The notes below the pieces were generated by a model that worked only from the letters and a program-made list of their open reading frames with translations, was not told the DNA's origin and did no database searches. Shown here piece after piece: positions 36,197 through 45,607 of a stretch of DNA of 64,000 nucleotides (within the stretch, counting starts at the first letter, position 1; each line of letters starts with the position of its first letter). A program made the translations under genes and the position numbers. Where the stretch lies: NCBI GenBank assembly GCA_902627935.1, contig CACOLA010000002.1, forward strand, positions 124,001 through 188,000, read 5' to 3'. Origin of the DNA: an uncultured Pelagibacteraceae bacterium (GTDB lineage Bacteria > Pseudomonadota > Alphaproteobacteria > Pelagibacterales > Pelagibacteraceae).

Positions 36197-36583
36197 TTAA
36201 CTTATATAAATAGGTTTAATCAAATTTTTTTTAATATTAAATTTATCGCATAGATTGGGAATATTTTCATATTTTTTATTATCTAATTGATCAAAGTCAC
36301 TAAAACTAAAACAATAATAATCAATTTTCTTCGCTACAAATATTGCCTTAACAACAGCAAGAGAGTTTCTAATACCAGCAAAGCTTCCTGGGCCCCTGTT
36401 TACATATAATTTAGAAATTTCACCTAATTTACAATCGTTTTTTTCAAGAAAATTGTTAATTAAAATAATTAATTTTTCATAATTAGTTTTACTATTTTCA
36501 TGACTAACATTATAAATATTTTTACTTTTAATGAGCATTAAAAATATTTTTTCAGTTGCTGCATCGATTATTAAATTATTCAT
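36197..36583 (-). CDS. tsaB: tRNA threonylcarbamoyladenosine synthesis protein TsaB, short form
   Basis: 128 residues. NLIIDAATEKIFLML is the degenerate ASKHA nucleotide-binding start and LYVNRGPGSFAGIRNSLAVV is the TsaB/TsaD-interaction block. The family usually has 200-230 residues; here the second lobe is almost absent, with the product ending LIKPIYIS. The protein scaffolds TsaD in making t6A of ANN-decoding tRNAs. The first 53 nt are antisense to the deacetylase gene. rimI, often adjacent, is missing. Confidence 0.82.
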   Translation of the reverse strand: MNNLIIDAATEKIFLMLIKSKNIYNVSHENSKTNYEKLIILINNFLEKNDCKLGEISKLYVNRGPGSFAGIRNSLAVVKAIFVAKKIDYYCFSFSDFDQLDNKKYENIPNLCDKFNIKKNLIKPIYIS

Positions 36584-37592
36584 AATTTATTTTATGTTTT
36601 TTGTAAATTGTAATGCAGAAGGAGATAATATCAAACAATATTCAAATGATGAGGGTGTTTTATCAATAATGTACCACAGATTTAATGAGAATAAATATCC
36701 GTCGACAAATATTAAAATGGAAGTTTTTCAAAATCAAATACAATTGATTAAAGATTTAAATTATGCCTTTATCCATCCAAATAATTTACAAAAAAATTTT
36801 GATATTCCTAAAAAACAAAAAAAAATACTTCTAACAATAGATGATGCTTTTCAATCCTTTTATAATGAGGCATGGCCTTTTCTTAAAAAAAATAAAATTC
36901 CATTTATCTTATTTGTTTCAACAGAGCCTGTTGGGAACAGAGGTTATATGTCATGGAGTCAGATAAAGGAAATTGAAAAAGAAGATTTCGTAGTTATAGG
37001 ACACCATTCTCATACTCATGACTATTTAATTGATAAAACTAATCAGGAATTTGTAAGTGATATTGAGAAAGCGAATAATATTTTTAAAAATAAACTAGGT
37101 TATATTCCAAAACTTTTTTCTTATCCATTTGGAGAGTACTCAGAGTTTATGAGAGATTATATTTCTAAAAACTTTTCTCTAGCTTTTGGTCAACACTCTG
37201 GGGTAATTGATATTAATAAAGAAAAATTTCAATTACCTAGATTTCCAATAAATGAACACTACGGCGAATTAAAAAGATTTAAATCAATTATAAAAACATA
37301 TCCTCTCCAATATAAAAATTTAAACCCATTGGAAAAAAAACTTAATAAACAAAATAATCCTCCTTTATTTTCAGTAGAATTCTTTAATAATCAAAAAAAT
37401 ATAAAAAATATTTCCTGTTATTCTAATGAAGGTGATAAATGGGAAAAATCTAATATAAAATTTACTAACAACATTCTCTCAATAGAATTTAGAGAAGCTT
37501 TCCTTCCTAGAAGAGGAAGAATAAATTGTTCATTGAATGATAATGGTAAATGGAGATGGTTTGGTACTCAGTTTATAATCTCTAAGAACTAA
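36531..37592 (+). CDS. Exported polysaccharide deacetylase (NodB-like)
   Basis: 353 residues. A signal peptide spans about 1-29 (ASIIKLFIIYFMFFVNCNA, then EG). The NodB metal site is formed by Asp-Asp in LLTIDDAFQSF and His-x3-His in GHHSHTHDY. A later block, LFSYPFGEYSEFM, is also typical. The enzyme probably deacetylates N-acetylated sugars in envelope polysaccharide or peptidoglycan. The last 85 residues are an unassigned C-terminal region. The ATG at 36594 would discard the signal peptide, so the start antisense to tsaB is preferred. Confidence 0.85.
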   Translation: MSIKNIFSVAASIIKLFIIYFMFFVNCNAEGDNIKQYSNDEGVLSIMYHRFNENKYPSTNIKMEVFQNQIQLIKDLNYAFIHPNNLQKNFDIPKKQKKILLTIDDAFQSFYNEAWPFLKKNKIPFILFVSTEPVGNRGYMSWSQIKEIEKEDFVVIGHHSHTHDYLIDKTNQEFVSDIEKANNIFKNKLGYIPKLFSYPFGEYSEFMRDYISKNFSLAFGQHSGVIDINKEKFQLPRFPINEHYGELKRFKSIIKTYPLQYKNLNPLEKKLNKQNNPPLFSVEFFNNQKNIKNISCYSNEGDKWEKSNIKFTNNILSIEFREAFLPRRGRINCSLNDNGKWRWFGTQFIISKN

Positions 37593-38674
37593 ATTAGGCT
37601 TTCCAATTCAAGACTAGATGGTAAAAGTCTTGCGTTATCAAAATCCTTTAAATTATTTTGTTTAATAATTTTTTGTAAAATTTGGACGTATTTTTCTCCT
37701 GTTTCTGCATATTCGTCCAAGAATTGTGACAGAATAATACTATCTAACGGTTTTCCCGCATCTCTTAATTGAGCTCTTACAAGTCTAAACTCTTTATAAG
37801 TTTTATGAGTATTCAAATTTCTTTGGTAAGCTCTCACGGAAGCTTGAAGCACATTAAACTTCATAACTTTATGCCCTTCATTTTCTTCTGCCTCTTTAGG
37901 CTTCAGCCCTTCTCCAGACCAAGTCCACTGTCCAAAAAGAGCGTTACCCTCTTGAGCAAATCTTGAAGTTCCCCAGCCTGTTTCCTTTGCAGCTTGTGCA
38001 AGTGCCAAAGACACAGGAACTTCATCCATTCTTACTTTAAGAGTTGATAGATCTTTAGAGGGAATTCCATATTGCTTATATTTTTTATCAAGCCATTTTT
38101 TTTCTAAAACAGTGTTATTACTTTTATTTATTATATTAAAAAGTCTTTTTCTATCTAAACGAATATTGTTATTTTCTTGTAATATTAAAGGTAATACAAT
38201 TTGAATAAAAAACTCTTTTCTTTTTTTGGTATTCTCAATCATTTTAATTTCACGAGGGAATGAGTCAAGTGCAACAGGTTTAACCAGCTTATTTTTTCTA
38301 ATATCATCTAATTTATAACCAGTATCTTCATATAGCTGTATAATAGTTGAGGCATCCAATCTTATGGCATCGGTTTCTTTATCATTAAGACTGTAAATAT
38401 CTACTAGTAGATCTTGCTCATTATACTCTTCATTTGCGTCAAGAGATCCTTTAGTTTGCTTATCTAAAGTGTAGGCTAAAACAGTTTTTGAGTTGTTTAT
38501 AAATCCTTCAGAATTTAACATTTTATTGCTGGTGAAGTTTACTACTAAAGGCAATGAATAAAATACAAAAATTACAACAAAGCAGCTTAAAAAAACTCTA
38601 ACAATAGATCCTAGATTATTATCATCAAAAGTTTTAAAAACTTTTATTCTTTTATATCTAAAATTTTTTTTCAC
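37589..38674 (-). CDS. Bax-like glucosaminidase-family protein, membrane anchored
   Basis: The GTG at 38674 (MKKNFRYKRIKVFK), just past the nfu stop, is favoured over the tracked TTG at 38686; about 361 residues. One N-terminal membrane helix (about 25-45) precedes a glucosaminidase domain: LAQAAKETGWGTSRFAQEGN near 230 has the catalytic-Glu context, then LFGQWTWSGEG and VRAYQRNLNTHKTY. Such proteins cleave peptidoglycan glycan strands. It faces the polysaccharide deacetylase tail-to-tail with a shared CTAA, so the two envelope-sugar genes are adjacent but not co-transcribed. Confidence 0.85.
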   Translation of the reverse strand: MKKNFRYKRIKVFKTFDDNNLGSIVRVFLSCFVVIFVFYSLPLVVNFTSNKMLNSEGFINNSKTVLAYTLDKQTKGSLDANEEYNEQDLLVDIYSLNDKETDAIRLDASTIIQLYEDTGYKLDDIRKNKLVKPVALDSFPREIKMIENTKKRKEFFIQIVLPLILQENNNIRLDRKRLFNIINKSNNTVLEKKWLDKKYKQYGIPSKDLSTLKVRMDEVPVSLALAQAAKETGWGTSRFAQEGNALFGQWTWSGEGLKPKEAEENEGHKVMKFNVLQASVRAYQRNLNTHKTYKEFRLVRAQLRDAGKPLDSIILSQFLDEYAETGEKYVQILQKIIKQNNLKDFDNARLLPSSLELESLI

Positions 38675-38675
38675 C

Positions 38676-39215
38676 TTAAATTGCAACTACTTCTTTAACC
38701 TCTGGTAAATAATGACATAATAAATTTTGAACTCCTTGTTTCAGTGTCAAAGTAGAGCTTGGGCATCCTGAGCAACTGCCTTGAAGTTGAACCATTACTA
38801 TACCATTTTTAAAAGCTTTGAATTTTATGTCACCACCATCCTTAGCAACTGCTGGTCTTATTTTTTGATCTAATATTTTAATGATTTTTTTTTCTATTTC
38901 CCCAAAATTTTCGTCTATCTCAAAAGGACTTTTGTCAATAATGAATTCATTACCACTAGAATAAAAATCATTAATTAAAGATATAACGATATGTTTAATT
39001 TCATCCCAAGAAATATCACTATATTTATTTACGGAAACAAAATCTTTGCTTAAAAAAATACCCTCCACTCCTTTAATATTCATGATATTTCTAACAAAAG
39101 CATTTTTTACCTCGTCTTTTTTTGTAATTTCAAAAGATCCATTATTGGATACAATTTTACCAGGTAAAAATTTTAATGAGTTTGGATTTGGAGTTGTTTC
39201 TATTTGGACAAACAT
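38676..39215 (-). CDS. NfuA/NifU-like iron-sulfur cluster carrier
   Basis: The ATG at 39215 gives 179 residues beginning MFVQIETTPNPNSLKFLPG, the Nfu N-terminal domain. The C-terminal NifU domain has VAKDGGDIKF and the cluster ligand pair Cys-x2-Cys in GSCSGCPSSTLTLKQGV near residue 148-151. It delivers 4Fe-4S clusters to clients; miaB and nth in this window are potential clients. It is 52 nt after trpS on the same strand. Confidence 0.93.
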   Translation of the reverse strand: MFVQIETTPNPNSLKFLPGKIVSNNGSFEITKKDEVKNAFVRNIMNIKGVEGIFLSKDFVSVNKYSDISWDEIKHIVISLINDFYSSGNEFIIDKSPFEIDENFGEIEKKIIKILDQKIRPAVAKDGGDIKFKAFKNGIVMVQLQGSCSGCPSSTLTLKQGVQNLLCHYLPEVKEVVAI

Positions 39216-39266
39216 ACATACATATATAATCAATAATTATGAAAATTAAACTTGTAAATAAAAGTT

Positions 39267-40268
39267 CTAAAAACCCATGATTTCGTGCATCTTTTTTACC
39301 TTAAGGTTAGCTATTTTGTTGGCTTTTTCATAACCATCTATTAAGATTCTATCTAAAAATTTTTTATCGTTAATTAGTTTTTTTATTTCTAATGAGATTG
39401 GATTTATTTTTTCAACTAAAACCTGAGACAGTTTTTCTTTAAACTTTGAAAAATTTTTACCATCAAATTCCTTGATTGATTTCTCTAAGCTAGAATTCGT
39501 TAAACTTGAGTATATTCCTAGTAAATTTTTTGCCTCAAATCTTTCACTCAGTTCACTAGCACTTGATGGTAAAGGCAACGAGTCAGTTTTTGCTTTTTTA
39601 ATTTTATTTATTATCACATCTTTATCATCTGTTAAGTTTATTCTACTTAAATCTGACACCTCAGATTTGCTCATCTTTTTTGTTCCATCTTTAAGACTCA
39701 TTATTCTTGAGAATTCCTTTTGAATAAGTGGCTCTGGTGCTTTGAGAAAATCTTCTACTTCGTAATCATTATTAAATTTTTGGGCAATATCTCTGCACAA
39801 CTCTAAATGTTGTTTTTGATCTTCTCCTACAGGAACATGTGTTGAGTCATACAACAAGATATCTGCTGCCATTAATATTGGATAAGAATAAAGTCCTATA
39901 CTAGCTTTTTCCTTATCTTTTCCTGCCTTTTCCTTAAATTGTGTCATTCTATTTAACCATCCAATTTTTGCTACACAACTTAACAACCAAGCAGCTTCAG
40001 AATGTGCGGCAACAGTTGATTGATTAAAAATAATACTTTTTTTTGGGTCAATCCCACAAGCAATAAAAGTTGCCACTGTTTCTCTTATATTATCTCTTAG
40101 TTCAATAGGATCCTGTTTAATTGTTATTGCATGCAAGTCTACTACACAAAAAATACAATTATTTTGTGAGTCATTATTCAGTTCAACAAAATTCTTTATA
40201 GCACCTAAATAATTTCCTAAATGTAAATTACCAGTTGGCTGTACTCCAGAAAATATTTTTTTACTCAT
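39267..40268 (-). CDS. trpS: Tryptophanyl-tRNA synthetase
   Basis: 333 residues, class I synthetase. SGVQPTGNLHLGNYLGA at 6-22 contains the HIGH-type motif, and TKKMSKSE near 198 is the KMSKS loop. GEDQKQHLELCRDIA is a family block. It lies 2 nt after murJ, presumably in one operon with downstream nfu. Confidence 0.97.
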   Translation of the reverse strand: MSKKIFSGVQPTGNLHLGNYLGAIKNFVELNNDSQNNCIFCVVDLHAITIKQDPIELRDNIRETVATFIACGIDPKKSIIFNQSTVAAHSEAAWLLSCVAKIGWLNRMTQFKEKAGKDKEKASIGLYSYPILMAADILLYDSTHVPVGEDQKQHLELCRDIAQKFNNDYEVEDFLKAPEPLIQKEFSRIMSLKDGTKKMSKSEVSDLSRINLTDDKDVIINKIKKAKTDSLPLPSSASELSERFEAKNLLGIYSSLTNSSLEKSIKEFDGKNFSKFKEKLSQVLVEKINPISLEIKKLINDKKFLDRILIDGYEKANKIANLKVKKMHEIMGF

Positions 40269-40270
40269 AG

Positions 40271-41800
40271 CTAATATCTTAATTTAATATCGTCTAATTG
40301 AAAAGCTTTGATCAAAAAAGACACCAATAAATAGAAACTCAGCCCTAAAAATACCGATAGAATTAAATAAATTGATTTATACAAATTTTCAAAAGATAAT
40401 TGATCATCTAAAATTTCTATTAAAAAATTAAAAAATAATCCCATCAAAATTGAAGAAAATATTATTTTAATAAAACGTTCTATAAAAATTTTATTAAAAT
40501 TAAATAAATTTTTTTTCTTTAAAAAAATAAATAAAACAATCAAATTAACCCATGATGAAATAGTAGTTGCGATTGGAATAATTATAAAACCTACAAAGTC
40601 AAAAAAGGAAAGGCTAATTATAATATTTAGTAAAACTGATACTAAAGAAATATAAAAAGGTGTTTTTGTATCATGATTTGCAAAAAAGAAATTTGAGAAC
40701 ACTTTTATCATTGCGAAAGCGGGAAGACCTAAACTAAAAAAATATAAGGCTTTTGCAGAATTTGAAACAGAGTTTTCATCAAATTGTCCATATCCAAAAA
40801 GGGCAGATATGATTTCATTAGAACCTATCAGTAATGCTATAGCCGCAGGTAAACTTAGAAACAAACTCAACTCTAAAGCTTTATTTTGAATAAGATCGAT
40901 TTTTCTTTTATCTTTTTTACTTATATGTTTTGATAATTGAGGCAGAATTACTATTCCTATAGCAATTCCCGCAATAGCTAAGTTTATCTGGTAAATTCTA
41001 TCAGCATAATAAAGATAAGAGACAGCACTAGCTTGAAAAGAGGCTATTATGGTGCCAACTAATATGTTGATTTGAGTAACTCCAGAGGAAAAAATGCTTG
41101 GAAGTAATTTATTAAAAAAAATTTTTACCTTATTAGAAATATTAAATCTAATTTCGAATTGTATCTTAAAATATTTTTTTACAAAAAAATATAAAAAAAT
41201 TAGCTGTAATATTCCTGAAAGTGTAACTCCATAAGACAAGTAATAAACCAAATCATCATTTAGTGAATTACTGAAAAGTAAAATCATTATTAATACAATA
41301 TTCAAAATAATTGGTGCAGCAGCTGCCTCAGCAAATTTATTATGAGAATTAAGAATTGCTGAAAAAAAAGATGCTAAAGATACAAAAATTAAAAATGGAA
41401 ATGTAATTCTAGTGAGATTAATTGCTAATTTCATTTTTTCATTATCCTCTATAAATCCTGGTGCAATTAATGATACAAAAGCGGGCATAAATATTTGCAC
41501 TAGAAGGACAATTGTTAAAAGTATTAAAAATAAAAAATTAAATACTTCGTTAGCAAATCTGTTTGATTTATTTTTTTTTTTAATTAATTCCGATGAATAG
41601 CTTGGAACAAAAGCTGCATTAAAAGTTCCTTCGGAAAATAATCTTCTAAAAGTATTTGGTATTCTAAAAGCGACAAAAAATACGTCAGCAAGGAAACTAG
41701 TTCCTAGAAAAATTGCTACCAAAACATCTCTTAAATAACCTAAGACTCTACTGATTATTGTAAAAAAGCTGAAAGTCCCAGTTGACTTAATTAAGTTCAT
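40271..41800 (-). CDS. murJ: Lipid II flippase MurJ
   Basis: 509 residues with about 14 hydrophobic segments, MOP-superfamily fold. RDVLVAIFLGTSFLADVFFVAFRIPNTFRRLF near 23-54, in part, carries the Arg and Asp residues essential for lipid II flipping; FNAAFVPSY and PQLSKHISKKDK follow. It moves lipid II across the inner membrane for peptidoglycan synthesis. It is divergent from maeB with 50 nt between start codons. Confidence 0.96.
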   Translation of the reverse strand: MNLIKSTGTFSFFTIISRVLGYLRDVLVAIFLGTSFLADVFFVAFRIPNTFRRLFSEGTFNAAFVPSYSSELIKKKNKSNRFANEVFNFLFLILLTIVLLVQIFMPAFVSLIAPGFIEDNEKMKLAINLTRITFPFLIFVSLASFFSAILNSHNKFAEAAAAPIILNIVLIMILLFSNSLNDDLVYYLSYGVTLSGILQLIFLYFFVKKYFKIQFEIRFNISNKVKIFFNKLLPSIFSSGVTQINILVGTIIASFQASAVSYLYYADRIYQINLAIAGIAIGIVILPQLSKHISKKDKRKIDLIQNKALELSLFLSLPAAIALLIGSNEIISALFGYGQFDENSVSNSAKALYFFSLGLPAFAMIKVFSNFFFANHDTKTPFYISLVSVLLNIIISLSFFDFVGFIIIPIATTISSWVNLIVLFIFLKKKNLFNFNKIFIERFIKIIFSSILMGLFFNFLIEILDDQLSFENLYKSIYLILSVFLGLSFYLLVSFLIKAFQLDDIKLRY

Positions 41801-41850
41801 AAATCATATTAGTCTTAATTTAACGCCATTTGTACATCTAATTATCAAAA

Positions 41851-44136
41851 ATGAAAAAAACAAAAACAGATCATTACACTGAAAAAGAGGCTTTAGAATT
41901 TCACTCTGAAAAAAAGCCAGGAAAAATAGAAATTGTATCATCTAAAAACATGACTACCAAAAGAGATCTTGCTCTTGCATATTCACCAGGTGTTGCTGCA
42001 CCAGTAAAAGCAATTAGTGAAAATCCTGAAACTGCATATGACTATACTAGTAAAGGAAACCTTGTAGCAGTAATAAGTAATGGATCCGCAATTCTAGGGA
42101 TGGGAAACTTGGGTGCATTAGCTTCAAAACCTGTAATGGAAGGAAAAGCTGTTTTATTTAAAAGATTTGCTGATATAGATTCAATTGATTTAGAGATTGA
42201 TAGCAATGATATAAATGAAATAATTAATTCAATAAAAAATTTTGCACCTAGTTTTGGAGGTATAAATTTAGAGGATATAGCTGCACCAGCTTGTTTCGTA
42301 ATTGAAAAAAAATTAAAAGAAATATTAGATATACCAGTGTTTCATGATGATCAACATGGCACTGCAATTATCACAACCGCTGCATTAATTAATGCATTAG
42401 ATATTACAAAGAAATCAATTGAAAATATCAAAGTGGTTATTAATGGTGCTGGAGCATCAGCAATGGCTTGTGCTAATTTATTTAAAAAGACTGGTGTTCC
42501 TCAAAATAATATTACAATGTTAGATAGAAAGGGTGTTATTTACAAAGGAAGAGAAGATCTTAATCAATGGAAATCTGTTTATGCTATTGATACTAAGAAA
42601 AGAACATTATTGGATGCAATTGTTAACTCAGATGTTTTCTTAGGACTTTCGGCCAAAGGAATTTTAACTAAAGATATGGTAAAAACTATGGCAAAAAATC
42701 CAATAATTTTTGCGTGTGCCAATCCTGATCCCGAAATTACTCCAGAGGAAGTTGAACAAGTAAGAAAAGATGCAATTGTTGCTACTGGAAGATCAGATTA
42801 TCCAAATCAAGTAAATAATTTAATCGGATTTCCATACATATTTAGAGGAGCCTTAGACGTTAGATCAAAAACAATAAATGAAGAAATGAAAATTGCAGCT
42901 GCTAATGCTATTGCAAATTTAGCTAAGGAAGATGTTCCAGATGAAGTGGTTGCGGCCATGGGAGGAGAAAGACCACATTATGGTAAAGACTACATAATAC
43001 CATCAACTTTTGATCCAAGATTAATAAGCGTAATACCCGCTGCTGTAGCGAAGGCAGCAATGGAAAGTGGAGTTGCAAGAAAATCAATCTATGATTTTGA
43101 ACTTTATAAGGAGCAACTGAAGCAAAGACTAGATCCAACAGTAACTATTATGCAGGGTATTAATAGTTATATTAAAAAAAATCAAAAAAGAATTGTATTT
43201 GCCGATGGAGAAGACATTAATACTTTAAAAGCAGCGATTGCTTTTAAAAACTCAAAACTTGGTATACCAATTTTAGTTGGTAAAGAAGAAAAGATTAAAG
43301 AACAAATAATAAAAATTGGTTATGATGAAAATTTTGATATTGATGTCGTTAATTCTAAAGATAAGGAAAAAAGAGAAAAATATGTTAAATATTTATTCAA
43401 AAAATTACAAAGAGAGCAAGGTTTACTCGAACGGGATTGTGATAGATTAGTTAGAAATGACAGAGTTGTATGGGCTGCTTGTATGGTGGCTTGTGGAGAT
43501 GCAGATGGTGCTGTTACAGGAAACACTAGGAGATTTGGTGCTTCACTAGAAAAGATAACACAGGTTGTGAGTCCAAGACCTGGAGAAATAATGTTTGGCT
43601 TAAATTTAGTAGTGCATAAAGGAAAAACTATCTTTGTCGCTGATACCAGTGTTCATGAATATCCATCCTCAGAAGAAATGTCGGAGATTGCAATTTCTGC
43701 GGCTAGAGTGGTGCGTTTATTTGGTTTTGATCCAAAAGTAGCTTTTGTTTCTCATTCTACATTTGGTCAGCCACTTACAAATAGAACCAAACATATAAAA
43801 AAAGCTGTAGAAATATTGAATAATAAAAATGTTGATTTTCTGTTTGATGGAGATATGCAGCCGGATGTTGCCTTAAATAAAGATTACAAAGATCTTTATC
43901 CTTTTTCTAAAATAGTGGGAAACGCAAATATACTAATTATGCCTGGCCAGCATAGTGCCGCTATATCTTACAAAATGATGAAAACGCTCGGAGATACAAA
44001 AGTGATAGGGCCGCTTTTAATAGGTTTAGGACTTCCAATTGAAATAGCTCCCTTGAGGACTTCAACCTCTGAATTATTAAATTTAGCATCAATTGCAGCA
44101 TACTCTGCTGACATAATTGATTATAAAAAAAATTAA
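41851..44136 (+). CDS. maeB: NADP-dependent malic enzyme with phosphotransacetylase-like domain
   Basis: 761 residues in two parts. The malic enzyme domain (1-430) has LALAYSPGVAAPVKAI, FHDDQHGTAI and NGAGASAMACANLFK; it decarboxylates malate to pyruvate. The C-terminal PTA-like domain (about 435-761) ends with TSTSELLNLASIAAYSADI. In alphaproteobacteria the PTA-like part is usually regulatory (acetyl-CoA sensing) rather than catalytic. It supplies pyruvate and NADPH. It meets the BON gene tail-to-tail in TTAA. Confidence 0.96.
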   Translation: MKKTKTDHYTEKEALEFHSEKKPGKIEIVSSKNMTTKRDLALAYSPGVAAPVKAISENPETAYDYTSKGNLVAVISNGSAILGMGNLGALASKPVMEGKAVLFKRFADIDSIDLEIDSNDINEIINSIKNFAPSFGGINLEDIAAPACFVIEKKLKEILDIPVFHDDQHGTAIITTAALINALDITKKSIENIKVVINGAGASAMACANLFKKTGVPQNNITMLDRKGVIYKGREDLNQWKSVYAIDTKKRTLLDAIVNSDVFLGLSAKGILTKDMVKTMAKNPIIFACANPDPEITPEEVEQVRKDAIVATGRSDYPNQVNNLIGFPYIFRGALDVRSKTINEEMKIAAANAIANLAKEDVPDEVVAAMGGERPHYGKDYIIPSTFDPRLISVIPAAVAKAAMESGVARKSIYDFELYKEQLKQRLDPTVTIMQGINSYIKKNQKRIVFADGEDINTLKAAIAFKNSKLGIPILVGKEEKIKEQIIKIGYDENFDIDVVNSKDKEKREKYVKYLFKKLQREQGLLERDCDRLVRNDRVVWAACMVACGDADGAVTGNTRRFGASLEKITQVVSPRPGEIMFGLNLVVHKGKTIFVADTSVHEYPSSEEMSEIAISAARVVRLFGFDPKVAFVSHSTFGQPLTNRTKHIKKAVEILNNKNVDFLFDGDMQPDVALNKDYKDLYPFSKIVGNANILIMPGQHSAAISYKMMKTLGDTKVIGPLLIGLGLPIEIAPLRTSTSELLNLASIAAYSADIIDYKKN

Positions 44137-44723
44137 TCTTTTTGGATTCTTAAATCGTCTACAAGAATAATACTAGCAACTACATTTTCTACATCTAAAA
44201 TTTCTTTTGCTTCTTTAATGACTTCATTTTTCTCTTCAGAGGTTAATGCAATTCCATAAACATAAATTTTTTTTTTATAAGTATCAATTTGATAATTTGT
44301 AGCTTTAATTTTTTTATTAAAAATCATTGCAGATCTTAGTTGAGATGTAATTAGTAAATCTTTTGCAGATTGTTGAAAATTAAAACTTTCCTTAATTTTT
44401 ATATCGTTTCTTACAGACCTACTACCATCAGTTTCCCAAGCAAGTTTTGTTAATTTTAACTTTTCCTCTGGATTATCAACTTTTCCAGTTAAGAAAATTC
44501 TTCCATCTAATACTTTTGTGTTAACAGATAATAAGTATTTCTTATCCATTAATATTATTCTTGCAGATAAATTTTTTTGCATTATTGAGTCATCAACTTG
44601 CGTACCAACAGATCTTGGGTCTAAAGCAACACTGACTCCAGTTCCAAAAATTCCTTTAGATGCAACACCCACACATCCAGATAAAATCAGGCCTAAAAAT
44701 ATTAATAAAAATTTATTTCTCAT
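44133..44723 (-). CDS. BON-domain lipoprotein
   Basis: 196 residues with lipobox ILSGC at 17-21. Two BON domains follow: about 47-112 (LSVNTKVLDGRIFLTGKVDN) and 115-190 (IDTYKKKIYVYGIALTSEEK). The family includes DolP (YraP), an outer-membrane lipoprotein acting in membrane quality control, which in enterobacteria lies by the same rsmI-lpoA locus; the neighbours here match. Its start overlaps the end of rsmI by 11 nt. A DolP-like role is therefore likely. Confidence 0.85.
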   Translation of the reverse strand: MRNKFLLIFLGLILSGCVGVASKGIFGTGVSVALDPRSVGTQVDDSIMQKNLSARIILMDKKYLLSVNTKVLDGRIFLTGKVDNPEEKLKLTKLAWETDGSRSVRNDIKIKESFNFQQSAKDLLITSQLRSAMIFNKKIKATNYQIDTYKKKIYVYGIALTSEEKNEVIKEAKEILDVENVVASIILVDDLRIQKD

Positions 44724-45573
44724 TTTTTAACTTAAGGCAAAAATCGTAAATTTTTTTTTTCGATGCTTTGCTATTTTGGCTTATTAAATTTGTAATTTCT
44801 CTTATACTTAGTTTATTTATCATTTTTTTTATAATTATTTTATCTGATTCATTTATAATTTGAGAGTTATTTTTAGATATTTTTATATTTGAAATTACCA
44901 CAGTTAATTCACCTTTGGGCTCATTTTGAAATAATTCTAAATTCGCAACTTCAGATCTTTTAAATTCTTCATAATATTTTGTTATTTCTCGACAAATTAA
45001 TATTTTTCTATCTTTAAAATAATTTTTTATATGTGGAATAATTTTATTTATTTTTTTTGGAGAAACAAAAAAAACTAAACAAAAATTCAGTTTTGATAAT
45101 TTATCTAATTCCTCTTTTAAAAACTTTTCCTTATTTGGAAAAAAACCATAGAATAAATATTTTTCATCAAATCCACTTACTGAAACTGCTGTAGTAACAG
45201 CTGAAGGTCCTGGCAATGGAATTATATCTATATTTTCTTTCAAACATTCATTTACAAGGACTGATCCAGGATCTGATATGCAGGGTGTTCCTGCATCAGA
45301 TATTAAAGATATAATTTTACCATTTTTAAGTAATCCTATAACCTTCTCAAGATTTTTAACTTCTTTAAATTTATGATTTGAAATTAATTTTGTTTGAATT
45401 TTAAACTTATCTAATAATTTTTTAGAAACTCTTGTATCTTCACAAAGTATGAAATCAGAATTTTTTAGTAGTTCTATAGCTCTAAAAGAAATGTCTGCTA
45501 AATTGCCAATTGGTGTTGGTATTAAATACAACCCTTTTTTTAACTTTTTATTATCAAATATAGGGTTTACCAT
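44713..45573 (-). CDS. rsmI: 16S rRNA (cytidine1402-2'-O)-methyltransferase RsmI
   Basis: 286 residues of the tetrapyrrole-methylase-like fold. LYLIPTPIGNLADISFRAIELL near 15-36, in part, CEDTRVSKKLLDKF, SDAGTPCISDPG and LPGPSAVTTAVSVSGF are RsmI signatures. It ribose-methylates C1402 in the decoding centre with SAM. It is divergent from the LpoA-like gene by 34 nt containing a symmetric element. Confidence 0.95.
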   Translation of the reverse strand: MVNPIFDNKKLKKGLYLIPTPIGNLADISFRAIELLKNSDFILCEDTRVSKKLLDKFKIQTKLISNHKFKEVKNLEKVIGLLKNGKIISLISDAGTPCISDPGSVLVNECLKENIDIIPLPGPSAVTTAVSVSGFDEKYLFYGFFPNKEKFLKEELDKLSKLNFCLVFFVSPKKINKIIPHIKNYFKDRKILICREITKYYEEFKRSEVANLELFQNEPKGELTVVISNIKISKNNSQIINESDKIIIKKMINKLSIREITNLISQNSKASKKKIYDFCLKLKNEK

Positions 45574-45582
45574 AATTTAAAC

Positions 45583-45599
45583 AGTATTAGAGTAATACT
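45583..45599. promoter_or_regulatory. Symmetric divergent promoter/operator between rsmI and the LpoA-like gene
   Basis: AGTATTA-GAG-TAATACT is a perfect 7-3-7 inverted repeat filling half of the 34-nt gap between two divergent start codons. Each arm carries a -10-like TAATAC reading outwards, so it could be two back-to-back promoters or an operator. Clear -35 elements are not visible. Confidence 0.45.
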
Positions 45600-45607
45600 A
45601 ACATTAA

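Noticed and set aside
39255-39275. Irr-box-like half-site (TTCTAAA) near the nfu promoter
   Set aside because: Only one arm matches; the opposite arm TAAATAA differs at several positions, and it overlaps the trpS stop region.
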